A DNA stretch of 45,298 bases, from the NCBI GenBank assembly GCA_018971065.1, contig JAGWVC010000020.1:1-45298 (forward strand), read 5' to 3'. The position numbers and the translations under genes are program-made. Every line of letters begins with the position of its first letter. The first letter of the stretch is position 1. This stretch comes from Sphingomonadales bacterium (lineage in GTDB: Bacteria; Pseudomonadota; Alphaproteobacteria; Sphingomonadales; Sphingomonadaceae). Under the pieces are notes generated by a model. The model did not search any database. It was not told the origin of the DNA and worked only from the letters and a program-made list of their open reading frames with translations. Positions 25,868 to 33,436 of this stretch are shown here, one piece after another.

Positions 25868-26622
25868 GCAGCCCGTTCCGTCTCGACGGCAAGGCGGCGC
25901 TGGTCACCGGCTCCACCCGGGGCATCGGCCGCGCCATCGCCGAAGCGCTGATCGGCGCGGGTGCCCGCGTCGTCATCTCCAGCGAGGACGGGGCCGACAC
26001 GGCCCGCGTTGCCGCCGAACTTGGCCAGCCGGGCATTGCCTGCGACGTTTCCGACCCCGCCGCGCTGGCCCGGCTCGTCGCGGGCGCCTGCGCCGAGCTG
26101 GGCGGCATCGATGTGCTGGTGTGCAACGCCGGCATCACCGGTCGCGCCGGTCCGTTTGCCGAGGTGGACATGGCCGATTATGCCCGCGTGTTCGACATCA
26201 ACCTGCACAGCCAGGTGGCACTGTGCAACCGGGTGCTGCCGGTCATGGCGGAAAGCGGCGGCGGTTCGGTGGTGCTGCTGTCGAGCATTTCGGGCCTGCG
26301 CGGCAACGGGCGCATCAACGCCTATGCGCTGGCCAAGGCTGGCGTGGCCCAGCTTGCGCGCAACCTTGCGGTCGAATGGGGGCCGCGCGCGATTCGCGTC
26401 AACGCCATCTCGCCGGGCTTCATCGCCACCGAACTGTCCGGGCCGCTTCTGGCCGACGCGGCATTCATGGCCCGGCGCATGGCGATGACGCCGCTGCGCC
26501 GCCCGGGCACCGCCGGGGAGGTGGCCAGCGCCGCGCTGTTCCTCGCCTCGCCCGCCGGCGCGTTCGTCACCGGCCATAATCTGGTGGTGGACGGCGGCAC
26601 GGTGATCAGCGACGGCAGTTGA
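25864..26622 (+). CDS. Short-chain dehydrogenase/reductase
   Basis: 252 residues from a GTG at 25864 overlapping the upstream stop (GTGA). Motifs: TGSTRGIG, CNAG, Ser in LLSSISG, YALAK at the catalytic Tyr-Lys, and VTGHNLVVDGGTVISDGS at the end. A Ser-Glu after beta-2 leaves cofactor choice open. It is the last gene of the four-gene operon. The final codons lie inside a 17-bp tandem repeat, so the C-terminal GTVISDGS may have been changed by slippage. Confidence 0.88.
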   Translation: MSSPFRLDGKAALVTGSTRGIGRAIAEALIGAGARVVISSEDGADTARVAAELGQPGIACDVSDPAALARLVAGACAELGGIDVLVCNAGITGRAGPFAEVDMADYARVFDINLHSQVALCNRVLPVMAESGGGSVVLLSSISGLRGNGRINAYALAKAGVAQLARNLAVEWGPRAIRVNAISPGFIATELSGPLLADAAFMARRMAMTPLRRPGTAGEVASAALFLASPAGAFVTGHNLVVDGGTVISDGS

Positions 26623-26651
26623 TCAGCGACGGCAGTCGGTCAGCGACGGGG
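26604..26651. repeat. 17-bp tandem repeat, about 2.7 copies, across the SDR stop codon
   Basis: Unit GATCAGCGACGGCAGTT at 26604-26620, GATCAGCGACGGCAGTC at 26621-26637, and a partial GGTCAGCGACGG from 26638. It lies between convergent genes. It looks like a recent duplication from replication slippage. Confidence 0.8.
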
Positions 26652-26677
26652 CGGGCCGGCCGGGAACCGGCGGCGCT

Positions 26678-27379
26678 TCACCATGCCGTGGCCCCGGCAT
26701 CGACGGGAATGTCGGCCCCGGTGACGTAGCGCGCCTCGTCGCTGGCCAGCCAGACGGCGGCCCAGGCGATGTCGATGGGTTCGCCCAGCCGCTTCAGCAT
26801 GTTCCTGGCAAGGACCCGCGCCTCGAACGCCGGGTCGGCGGCCAGGTGGGCTGCGGTGGCGGCGGTGCGGATGAAGCCCGGCGCGATGCTGTTCGCGCGG
26901 ATGCCGTGCGGCGCGCCTTCCATTGCCAGTTGCCGGGTCATCGCCAGAACGCCGCCCTTGCCGGCGCAGTGGGCCAGCGCCGGCGAGCCTTCGAGCGCGT
27001 GGCGCGCATTGGCCGACGCGAAGTTGATGATCGAGGCGGCGCCGCTGGCCTTGAGCCAGGGCCAGGCCGCCCGCGTCGGCAGGAACACGATGTCGAGTTC
27101 GCCGGTAAGCGTGCGTTTCCAGTCGGCATGACTGAGCGTGTCGATCCAGCCGAACACGGCAAACGCCGCCGCGTTCACCAGCACGTCGATGCGCCCGTGC
27201 GCCGCGCCGATCCGGGTGAAGGCGGCATCGACCGCGGCTTCGTCAGTCAGGTCGCATTCGGCGTAGTCCAGCCCCACCACGGTAGCCCCTTCGGCGCGGA
27301 ACAGGTCGGCGCAGCCGGCGCCGATGCCACTGGCCGCGCCGGTGACGACCGCGACCTTGCCCGCCAGACGCTCAGCCAT
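26678..27379 (-). CDS. SDR-family protein with His in place of the catalytic Tyr
   Basis: 233 residues; the ATG at 27379 overlaps the MFS 3' end by 8 bases. SDR features: TGAASGIG for the cofactor, a DYAECDLTDE segment, NAAA in place of NNAG, Ser in INFASANARH, and VTGADIPVDAGA at the end. In the usual YCASK block this protein has HCAGK, with CAC coding for His, so the catalytic Tyr is missing. It may use His, act on an unusual substrate, or be non-catalytic. Translational coupling to an MFS transporter suggests a linked uptake and conversion role. Confidence 0.83.
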   Translation of the reverse strand: MAERLAGKVAVVTGAASGIGAGCADLFRAEGATVVGLDYAECDLTDEAAVDAAFTRIGAAHGRIDVLVNAAAFAVFGWIDTLSHADWKRTLTGELDIVFLPTRAAWPWLKASGAASIINFASANARHALEGSPALAHCAGKGGVLAMTRQLAMEGAPHGIRANSIAPGFIRTAATAAHLAADPAFEARVLARNMLKRLGEPIDIAWAAVWLASDEARYVTGADIPVDAGATAW

Positions 27380-28571
27380 GTGCCGGCACCGGCACACGGC
27401 GCAGCGCGGCGGCCAGCGCCACCAGCGCGCCCAGCAGCGCCGCCGCCGAAAGCACGCCGAACGCCCCGAACAGCCCGCCCGCCTGCTTGCCCGCGACGGT
27501 GACGACCACCGGGCACAGGAACTGCCCCACCGAAAAGGCGCCGGTCCACAGCCCCGCGCCCCGACTGCGAACCTCGAAGGCAAGACCGTTCATCGCCCAG
27601 ACCAGCAGCGTCGGCAGCAGCAGCCCCGCGCCAAGCTGGTTCACGAAGCAGCCGATCAGGAACGGTGTCGCCGATGCCGCCTGTGCCATAAGGGCGAATC
27701 CGGCGGTCAGCATCGTGAATTCGACCAGCAGCAGCCAGGCCACCGGGGTGCGGCCGACGCGGGAATAGACATAAGTGCCGATCGGGACGCCGATGCTGGC
27801 CAGCGAGGTGAGGAACCCGATCCGGGCGGGATCGCCAACCCCCAGCGCGCTCAGCCCCATCGAGGCCTGAACCTGCACGGTGTAGAACAGCACCGAGCCA
27901 TAGACGGTGATGGCGATGATCATCGCCATCCGCGCCCACGGAAACCCGGCCCAGCTTGCATGACGTGGCGCCGCTTCGGTTTCCGCGCCGGTGTCGTGTT
28001 CGGCCGGTTCCCAGGTGAAGCGCAGCACCAGCGCCAGCATCACGAACGCCGAGGCATAGACCGCGAACGGCGCCCGCCAGCCCAGCGCACCAAGCTGCCC
28101 GCCGACATTGAAGAACACCAGCGCCGACATCGAGGCGAACGCCGTCTGCGCCGCCAGCCAGCGATCACGCGCCGCGCCGTCGTAATAGTCGCCGATCATC
28201 GTCGTCGAAAGCACCATGATCAGCGCCTCGGCCAGCCCCACGCCCACGCGCGAGGCCAGGATCGGCCCCAGCCCGTGCAGCCACAGCGGCGCCGTGCCCA
28301 GCAGGCCATAGGCCACGAACGACCACAGCAGCAGGCGCCGCCGCCCGAACCAGTCGCCCAGCATTCCGGCCAGCGGCGAGAACAGCGCCACGCACAGTGC
28401 CGGCACCGTCAGGATCATCGGCACGCGGTATTCGGCATGAGGCGCGGCGGCGAATTCGGCCAGCAGCCTTGGCAGGATCGGCGCGAGCAGCACGATCGCC
28501 ATCGTCGATAGCGTGATCGGCAGCAGCAGCGAAATGCCGGTCATCAACCCCGGACGGTGGTGTGCGTTCAT
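27372..28571 (-). CDS. MFS transporter
   Basis: 399 residues from the ATG at 28571, with GGGAG upstream; the frame continues to 28691 but that part has no membrane character. Twelve hydrophobic segments are plausible. The MFS loop signature lies between helices 2 and 3 as GMLGDWFGRRRLLLWSF, and a matching G-x-Y-V-Y-S-R-V-G-R-T element occurs in the second half. A short charged loop (EPAEHDTGAETEAAPRH) separates the halves. Substrate probably a small aromatic acid or sugar product of the island. A TCGAT-N8-ATCGA site lies 91-114 bases upstream, linking it to the HisD-like operon. Confidence 0.88.
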   Translation of the reverse strand: MNAHHRPGLMTGISLLLPITLSTMAIVLLAPILPRLLAEFAAAPHAEYRVPMILTVPALCVALFSPLAGMLGDWFGRRRLLLWSFVAYGLLGTAPLWLHGLGPILASRVGVGLAEALIMVLSTTMIGDYYDGAARDRWLAAQTAFASMSALVFFNVGGQLGALGWRAPFAVYASAFVMLALVLRFTWEPAEHDTGAETEAAPRHASWAGFPWARMAMIIAITVYGSVLFYTVQVQASMGLSALGVGDPARIGFLTSLASIGVPIGTYVYSRVGRTPVAWLLLVEFTMLTAGFALMAQAASATPFLIGCFVNQLGAGLLLPTLLVWAMNGLAFEVRSRGAGLWTGAFSVGQFLCPVVVTVAGKQAGGLFGAFGVLSAAALLGALVALAAALRRVPVPAHG

Positions 28572-28661
28572 CCTGGCTCCCGCTGCACGGCGCGGGCGTG
28601 GCTGCCCGTCGTTCCTGGTGCAGCTTGCCGATAGCCGGGCCGATCCGGCAACGACAATGCG

Positions 28662-28685
28662 ATAGTGTCGATGGCCGGGCATCGA
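28662..28685 (-). promoter_or_regulatory. Candidate operator/promoter element TCGAT-N8-ATCGA next to ACTAT (site 2)
   Basis: Plus strand: ATAGT-G-TCGAT-N8-ATCGA; here the arms extend to GTCGATG and CATCGAC. On the minus strand the dyad leads into CACTAT, a possible -10, 91 bases before the MFS start. It matches the element at 23693 in order, spacing and orientation. Confidence 0.5.
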
Positions 28686-28700
28686 CGCCACGGGAATGGC

Positions 28701-29390
28701 TCAGCGCACCTGCAAGCCCAGTTCGGACAGCAGTTGCCCGGCCTGTTCGCGCGAGATCGTCGCGCCGCGAAACAGCGCCGCATCCACCAGCCGCAATCCG
28801 CCCAGATCCGCCCCGCGCAAGTCCGCCGCCTCGAACCGCGATCCCGCCAGCATCGCATCGCGCAGGCTGCACTGCTCGAAACTGGTGCCGCGAAAATCGC
28901 ACTTGCGCAGGTCAGCGCCGGAAAAGTCCACGCGGTGCAGGGTTTCCTTGCGAAACGAGAATCCGGCCAGCGTCGCGCTGACCAACAGCACTTCCTCGAA
29001 CCGCACATGCATTGCCCGCGCCTCGCTGAAGTCTGCGCCGGTCAGCTTGCAGCCGGTGAACCGGGCCGAAGTCAGCGTTGCCCGGCGCAGCGAGGCGTTG
29101 TTGTAGTCACCCCCGGCAAACACCGCTTCGCCCAGGTTCGCACCGGAAAAGTCGACGAAGGCCGCGCGGCACCCGGTCCACGCGCTGCCTTCCAGCTTTG
29201 CCCCACGGCAATCGGCGCGCCGCAAGTCGCAACGTTCGAACCGCCAGCCGGAGAGGTCCAGCCCGGAAAGATCGGCTTCATCCAGCTCGCACTCGCGCAC
29301 CGTTTGCGGTGGCCCGCCGGCCAGCGCCGCCAGGTCGTCGCGCGCCAGCGTCCGCCCGGCCAGGCCGCGAGGGGAAAACAGGTCGTCCAT
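28701..29390 (-). CDS. Pentapeptide-repeat protein (Qnr/McbG-like fold)
   Basis: 229 residues. Nearly the whole chain is built of A(D/N)Lxx units, such as DEADLSGLDLSGWRFERCDLRRADCRGAKL, and ends with ATISREQAGQLLSELGLQVR. It will form a right-handed quadrilateral beta-helix. Size and C-terminal helix resemble Qnr and related DNA-gyrase-protecting proteins, but most such chromosomal proteins have no proven role. It lies 32 bases after the GMC gene on the same strand and could be co-transcribed by chance. DNA mimicry is possible, not shown. Confidence 0.85.
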   Translation of the reverse strand: MDDLFSPRGLAGRTLARDDLAALAGGPPQTVRECELDEADLSGLDLSGWRFERCDLRRADCRGAKLEGSAWTGCRAAFVDFSGANLGEAVFAGGDYNNASLRRATLTSARFTGCKLTGADFSEARAMHVRFEEVLLVSATLAGFSFRKETLHRVDFSGADLRKCDFRGTSFEQCSLRDAMLAGSRFEAADLRGADLGGLRLVDAALFRGATISREQAGQLLSELGLQVR

Positions 29391-29422
29391 GTCGCCGCGT
29401 TAGCGCAAATGCCCCGCCCCGG

Positions 29423-31027
29423 TCACCGGTCTTCGAGAATCAGTTCGGCCGCGCGTTGCGCCACCGCCATTGCCGGTCCGTTGGTATTGCCGGAAACCGG
29501 CGCCGGGATGATCGAGCAATCGACGACGCGCAATTGCTCCACCCCATGCACCCGCGCCCGGGCATCCACCACCGACGCGGCGGGGTCGGTGCCCATCGTG
29601 CAGGTGCCGGTGCCATGCAGCCCGGCTTCGACCATCCGGGCCAGTTCGGGCAGGATCGCATCGTCGCCCTGCACGCCGTTGCCCGGCATCCGCTCGGCAC
29701 CGATGTAGGGCGCCAGGACGGGGGCGGCGGCAATCCGGCGAAACAGTTGGAACAGCTCCAGCGCCTTCTGCCGATCGTAGGGATCGGTCCAGATGCCGGC
29801 ATCCACCAGCGGCGCCACGCGGTAATCGGGCGATGTCACCGTCACCGTCCCCCGGCTGCGCGGCCGCAGGTGGTATCCCGAAAAGGTCAGCCCCGGCTTG
29901 TCGGTGATCGGGCTGCCCGGGCGCTCGGCCATCTCGTTGATCGTGCGCATCGCGAACGGCGCGGCGGCCACCTGGAAATCGGGCCAGTCCGGCCGGCCTT
30001 CGCTGGAAATCAGCCCGGTCAGCGGCAGCCCCACGCGCGCCAGCGGCCCGGTCCGGGTCAGGAAATAGCGCAAGGCATTGCGATAAAGCCGCCAGCCGAC
30101 GAATTCGCGGTTGGTGCCGGGGTGGTTGTGCAGGTCGAACGAGACGCCGAACTTCTGGTGATCGGCCAGGTTCCGCCCCACCGCGGGCAATTCGCGCACC
30201 ACGGCAATGCCCAGCCGTGCCAGCGCCTCGCCCGGGCCGATGCCCGACAGTTGCAGCATCTGCGGCGAACCGTAGACCCCGGTGGCCAGGATCACCTCGC
30301 TGGCGGCGGTCGCGGTTTCCTCGACGCCGTCGTGTTCCATAACCACGCCGGTCGCCCGGCCCTCGCGGATCAGCACGCGTTTCACCGCGGCGTGAGTCAG
30401 GATGCGCAGGTTCGCCCGGCCCCGGATCGGCTTCACGAACGCCTCGTAGCTCGATTCGCGCTGGCCCGCGCGGTTGACCGTATACTGTGTTCGCCCCGCC
30501 CCGGTGATCCCCGGCGCGGTGATGTCGCTGACCCACGGCATCCCGTTGGCGCCGAACGCCTGCACCAGCGCATCGAACACCGGCGACGTGTGCGTGGACG
30601 CGGTAATCTCCAGTTCGCCGCGCGTGCCCCGGCCCGGATGCGCGCCGGCGTCGCGGTAGTTCTCGAAGGTGGCAAGGCACCGCGCGATCTCGTACCAGCC
30701 CCAGCCGGGCAGGTTCCATCCGTCGTAGTCGGCCGGCATCCCGGTCAGATACCAGGTGCCGTTGATCGCCGAAGACCCGCCCAGGCCCCGGCCATAGGCG
30801 TGCATTTCCTTGCGCATTCCGGGCTGTTGCACCGAAGGATAGGCCCGGAAATACGCCGGGTTCCCCATGATCTTCACGAAGCCGCCGGCCATCCTGATGA
30901 ACGGGTGCTGGTTGTCGCCGCCATCCTCGACCAGCAGCACACGATGGCGCGGATCGGCGCTCAACCGGTTGGCCAGCACGCACCCGGCCGAACCGGCGCC
31001 GACGATGATGGTGTCGTATTCGTGCAT
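29423..31027 (-). CDS. GMC-family FAD oxidoreductase, candidate glycoside 3-oxidase
   Basis: 534 residues from the ATG at 31027; a GTG at 31036 is an alternative and neither has a strong ribosome site. FAD fold VGAGSAGCVLANRLS near the N-terminus, the GMC signature YGRGLGGSSAINGTWYLTG, and a second signature around EVILATGVYGSPQMLQLSGIG. The active-site region is LHGTGTCTMGTDP with the catalytic His, then SGNTNGPAMAVAQ. It oxidises an alcohol and passes electrons to O2 or a carrier. It is divergent from a C-glycoside deglycosidase pair, and CarA, the C-glycoside 3-oxidase of the carminate pathway, is a GMC enzyme; 3-oxidation of a glycoside is therefore the favoured role. A choline-dehydrogenase-like alcohol oxidase is the alternative. 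Confidence 0.85.
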   Translation of the reverse strand: MHEYDTIIVGAGSAGCVLANRLSADPRHRVLLVEDGGDNQHPFIRMAGGFVKIMGNPAYFRAYPSVQQPGMRKEMHAYGRGLGGSSAINGTWYLTGMPADYDGWNLPGWGWYEIARCLATFENYRDAGAHPGRGTRGELEITASTHTSPVFDALVQAFGANGMPWVSDITAPGITGAGRTQYTVNRAGQRESSYEAFVKPIRGRANLRILTHAAVKRVLIREGRATGVVMEHDGVEETATAASEVILATGVYGSPQMLQLSGIGPGEALARLGIAVVRELPAVGRNLADHQKFGVSFDLHNHPGTNREFVGWRLYRNALRYFLTRTGPLARVGLPLTGLISSEGRPDWPDFQVAAAPFAMRTINEMAERPGSPITDKPGLTFSGYHLRPRSRGTVTVTSPDYRVAPLVDAGIWTDPYDRQKALELFQLFRRIAAAPVLAPYIGAERMPGNGVQGDDAILPELARMVEAGLHGTGTCTMGTDPAASVVDARARVHGVEQLRVVDCSIIPAPVSGNTNGPAMAVAQRAAELILEDR

Positions 31028-31045
31028 GGCTTTCACCGTCAGGAC

Positions 31046-31061
31046 TGGAATAAATGTTCTG
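31046..31061. promoter_or_regulatory. GAA-N6-TTC operator candidate, site A (TGGAA-N6-TTCTG)
   Basis: Lies 19-34 bases upstream of the GMC start, where it could block transcription or translation start. It matches sites at 31103, 34749 and 40230. TetR (32686) is the nearest candidate regulator. Confidence 0.45.
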
Positions 31062-31077
31062 GTTTCTTGAGCACGGG

Positions 31078-31096
31078 GCTTGACCGCTTGTCAAGC
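31078..31096. promoter_or_regulatory. Palindromic divergent -35 block GCTTGAC-N5-GTCAAGC
   Basis: Perfect 7-bp arms give TTGACC reading right (31080-31085) and TTGACA reading left (31094-31089). The rightward one pairs with TAGAAC (31103-31108) at a 17-base spacer, a good sigma-70 promoter for the DUF6379 operon; no good -10 is seen leftward. A related block is at 40261-40288. Confidence 0.5.
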
Positions 31097-31102
31097 GACA
31101 AT

Positions 31103-31118
31103 TAGAACCATATTTCTA
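31103..31118. promoter_or_regulatory. GAA-N6-TTC operator candidate, site B (TAGAA-N6-TTCTA)
   Basis: The dyad extends to ATTAGAA-N6-TTCTAAT (31101-31120). It covers the -10 and likely start point of the DUF6379 promoter, a classic repressor position. Confidence 0.55.
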
Positions 31119-31138
31119 ATTAACAGCGGGAGAGCGAA

Positions 31139-31519
31139 ATGCTGCCGGTCGAACGGATCATCGGGGAAGAAGGGCTCAGCGCCGTGGATGGCGGGTTGAA
31201 ACTGGCGATGCGGCTGCCGTGGTATCGCTCGCTGCCGTTTCCCACGGTCGAAGTCGGCGGGCTCGAACTCGATGGCGCGCCGGTTGACCTGTCCGCCGCC
31301 CGCATCGAATACGACGGCGCCTCGTGGCCGCTTTCCGAAAACGGCGAGCAGGTCGATGCGTTCTGGTTCGTGCGTGACAGCGCCTTCCTGGTCGTGCCCG
31401 GCGTGGGTATCGCCGCTGGCGAAAGCCATCGGGCGGCGCTGACCCTGTTCGTCAGCCCGCCCTACATCCCCGGCATGAAGCGGATGAACCAGCAGACCGA
31501 AGCCCTGATCGCGGCCTGA
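31139..31519 (+). CDS. C-glycoside deglycosidase beta subunit (DUF6379), copy 1
   Basis: 126 residues; GGGAGAG upstream of the ATG. Recognised as the DUF6379 fold by comparison with copy 2 and the family pattern: LAMRLPWYRSLPFPTVEVGGLELDGAPVD, DAFWFVRDSAFLVVPG, AGESHRAALTLFVSPPYIPG (compare GRLPYYRGLGLSMVEDIAVTVDG and PGEHRIEFAVRNRVSYLPF in copy 2). In DgpBC, CarBC and related enzymes this small beta-sandwich subunit pairs with a TIM-barrel subunit to cleave the C-C bond between sugar and aglycone of 3-oxo-C-glycosides. The TIM-barrel gene follows 12 bases later. Copy 1 is more divergent at the middle, lacking the W-x-F-G-E block. Confidence 0.83.
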   Translation: MLPVERIIGEEGLSAVDGGLKLAMRLPWYRSLPFPTVEVGGLELDGAPVDLSAARIEYDGASWPLSENGEQVDAFWFVRDSAFLVVPGVGIAAGESHRAALTLFVSPPYIPGMKRMNQQTEALIAA

Positions 31520-31531
31520 GAGGAACCAGAC

Positions 31532-32539
31532 ATGACCAGCACCATGACCACGACCAGTGGCCCGCAGATCGGCGTCACCCTCTATTCGTTCACCAACGAA
31601 TGGCTGACCCGTCAGTTCGACCTTGGCGGCCTGATGCGCGAAGTGGCGAAGCGCGAACTGGGTCCCAACATCGAGATCATCGGCTTCCAGAACTTCAAGG
31701 AATTCCCCGACGTTTCCGATCGCTTCGCCGATGAATTCAAGGCCCTGATCGCCGAAACCGGGCTCAACCCGGTCTCCTGCGCGATCAACTCGGACCGCTT
31801 CCTCAAGCCCGGCCAGCAACCGATCGACGATGCCGCGCTGGTCGAATACCATCGGCGCCAGCTTCGTTCGGCGAAGAAGTGCGGGTTCGAGCTGGTCCGT
31901 TTCCAGTTCGCGCTGCCCGCTCACCTGCTTCCCGAAATCGCGCCTTACGCCGAGGAGATCGGCGTGCGCATGGGCGTGGAAGTCCACGCGCCGATGTATG
32001 CGGACCACCCGGCGGTGCGGGAATATGCCGAGATGTACGACCGGATCGGCTCGCCGTATCTTGGCTGGATTCCCGATTTCAGCGGCACCGCCTCGCGGAT
32101 ACCGCCCAGCATGCTCGACGCCGCCCGTGCCGCCGGCGCCCGGGAAAGCCTGATCACGATGCTTCAGGAGGTGTGGCTCGAGGACGGCCCCGGCTACGTC
32201 AAGGCCGGCAAGCTGCGCGAAGCCGCGCTCAAGGACGGTCACGCCCCGGCGCACATCCAGGCGGCCAGCCTGGCGTTCTTCATCCTTGCCAACAACGATC
32301 CGAAAAGCTGGGCAAAGCTGGTCGATCGCACCATCCACATCCACGGCAAGTTCTATGGCGTCGGCGAGGATCTGGTCGAGGAGGCGATCGACTATGACAC
32401 CATCCTGCCGCTGTTTCGCGACGGTGGCTTCACCGGCACGCTGGTCAGCGAATGGGAAGGCCATGCCTACGACACGCGCGACGCGTTCGAACAGGTGCGC
32501 CGCCACCAGGCGATGTGCCGGCGGATACTGGCAAGCTAG
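31532..32539 (+). CDS. C-glycoside deglycosidase alpha subunit (sugar isomerase-like TIM barrel), copy 1
   Basis: 335 residues, AGAGGAACC upstream. A xylose-isomerase-like TIM barrel with the metal set at strand ends: E150 and H152 (GVEVHAP), D182 (WIPDFSG), H271 (IHIHGKFYG) and E307 (LVSEWEGHAY). In the C-glycoside deglycosidases CarC and DgpC, a Mn-binding barrel of this type forms the catalytic subunit with a DUF6379 partner. Pairing with DUF6379 here is the main reason for this call over a plain sugar phosphate isomerase. Its divergent neighbour is a GMC oxidase. It is only distantly similar to copy 2, so the two pairs probably differ in aglycone or sugar. Confidence 0.83.
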   Translation: MTSTMTTTSGPQIGVTLYSFTNEWLTRQFDLGGLMREVAKRELGPNIEIIGFQNFKEFPDVSDRFADEFKALIAETGLNPVSCAINSDRFLKPGQQPIDDAALVEYHRRQLRSAKKCGFELVRFQFALPAHLLPEIAPYAEEIGVRMGVEVHAPMYADHPAVREYAEMYDRIGSPYLGWIPDFSGTASRIPPSMLDAARAAGARESLITMLQEVWLEDGPGYVKAGKLREAALKDGHAPAHIQAASLAFFILANNDPKSWAKLVDRTIHIHGKFYGVGEDLVEEAIDYDTILPLFRDGGFTGTLVSEWEGHAYDTRDAFEQVRRHQAMCRRILAS

Positions 32540-32576
32540 GCCGGATTCAGGGCCGGGGCAGGGACAGGCCCGCTCC

Positions 32577-32617
32577 AGAGCATGATGATATCGGATTGAC
32601 CAATGTCATCATGCTCT
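32577..32617. terminator. Perfect 12-bp hairpin AGAGCATGATGA / TCATCATGCTCT between convergent genes
   Basis: Arms at 32577-32588 and 32606-32617, 17-base loop. It begins 37 bases after the deglycosidase alpha stop and precedes the convergent TetR stop. It could end transcription from both sides. No U-run follows directly, so it may equally be a dispersed repeat of the alphaproteobacterial AGAGCATGAT type. Confidence 0.5.
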
Positions 32618-32630
32618 AATCGTTGTTGTC

Positions 32631-32677
32631 GTGCGACTTTCTGGCAAAAACCGGTTCCCGCTTTTTTGTCATCGCAC
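32631..32677. repeat. Dispersed hairpin repeat, copy 2 (CAAAAACCGGTTCCCGCTTTTT core)
   Basis: Outer arms GTGCGA/TCGCAC, inner arms CAAAAA (32645-32650) and TTTTTG within 32662-32668. The core matches copy 1 at 20682-20703 at 20 of 22 bases. It sits directly after the 12-bp hairpin, between convergent genes. Confidence 0.7.
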
Positions 32678-32685
32678 TCCAGCCG

Positions 32686-33342
32686 CTATTTCGCCTTCAG
32701 ATAGGCCAGGCACATCCGGCCCAGCTCGCGCTTCAGGCCCTGCCAGTCGTAGTTGGTCACCGATTCCGCCGACGAGCCGAGGCTCAGTTCGCGGGCCAGC
32801 GTGGCGAACACGATGTAGTAGGCCGAGCTGGCCCGGTTCTCGAAATCGGCGCCGCCGAATTCGCGGGCATAGCGCAGCATCGCCGCCGTCGCCTGTTCCA
32901 CCGCGTGCAGCGCGGCGCGCTTGCCGGGCTCGGAAACCAGCGGGTCGGATTCTGCGCGCATCATCGCCAGCCGCAGCAGCGGCGCGTGGATGGTCAGCAC
33001 GTCGGCATAAGCCTGCACATAGCGCGGCACGAACTCGTCGAGCGTGGCGCATTCCGCCGAAAGCGCATCGAGCATTGCATTCTCTGATTCGGCCAGCGCG
33101 CGCATCGCGTCGGCCAGCACCGCGCGCACCAGGTTGTCCTTGCTTTCGAAGCGCAGGTAGATCGATCCGATTGAGACGTTGCCGCGCTTGCTGACTTCCT
33201 GCAACGTGAAATCCTCGCTGCTGCGCTCCAGCATCAGTTCGCGCGCGGCGGCAAGCATCCGTTCCAGCGAGGCCTTGGACCGGCCCTGCTGCGGCGTGCG
33301 GCTGACGGCTTCCACGGTGAAGTCTGCGGGTTCGTCTGCCAT
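32686..33342 (-). CDS. TetR-family transcriptional regulator
   Basis: 218 residues from the ATG at 33342; a longer frame to 33444 is not supported. N-terminal HTH: RSKASLERMLAAARELMLERSSEDFTLQEVSKRGNVSIGSIYLRFESKDNLVRAVL (about residues 20-75), the typical G-S-I-Y-x-R-F end. The C-terminal ligand domain is all-helical. It lies between the two deglycosidase loci and is the only DNA-binding protein in the glycoside region, so it is the best candidate for the GAA-N6-TTC sites at the GMC/DUF6379, MFS/Rieske and second deglycosidase promoters. A glycoside, aglycone or acyl-CoA effector is possible. Confidence 0.88.
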   Translation of the reverse strand: MADEPADFTVEAVSRTPQQGRSKASLERMLAAARELMLERSSEDFTLQEVSKRGNVSIGSIYLRFESKDNLVRAVLADAMRALAESENAMLDALSAECATLDEFVPRYVQAYADVLTIHAPLLRLAMMRAESDPLVSEPGKRAALHAVEQATAAMLRYAREFGGADFENRASSAYYIVFATLARELSLGSSAESVTNYDWQGLKRELGRMCLAYLKAK

Positions 33343-33436
33343 GTATCGCCCTTGGATCGGAATTGAAGAACTAGAATCCGGCCCGCCCCATAGCGGGTTC
33401 GCGCCCTGCCTCCAATGCGATTGTCGGCAATATCGC

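Noticed and set aside
33363..33383. Imperfect dyad GGAATT...AATCC upstream of the TetR gene as a possible autoregulatory site
   Set aside because: Only about half of the positions pair, and it does not match the GAA-N6-TTC pattern.
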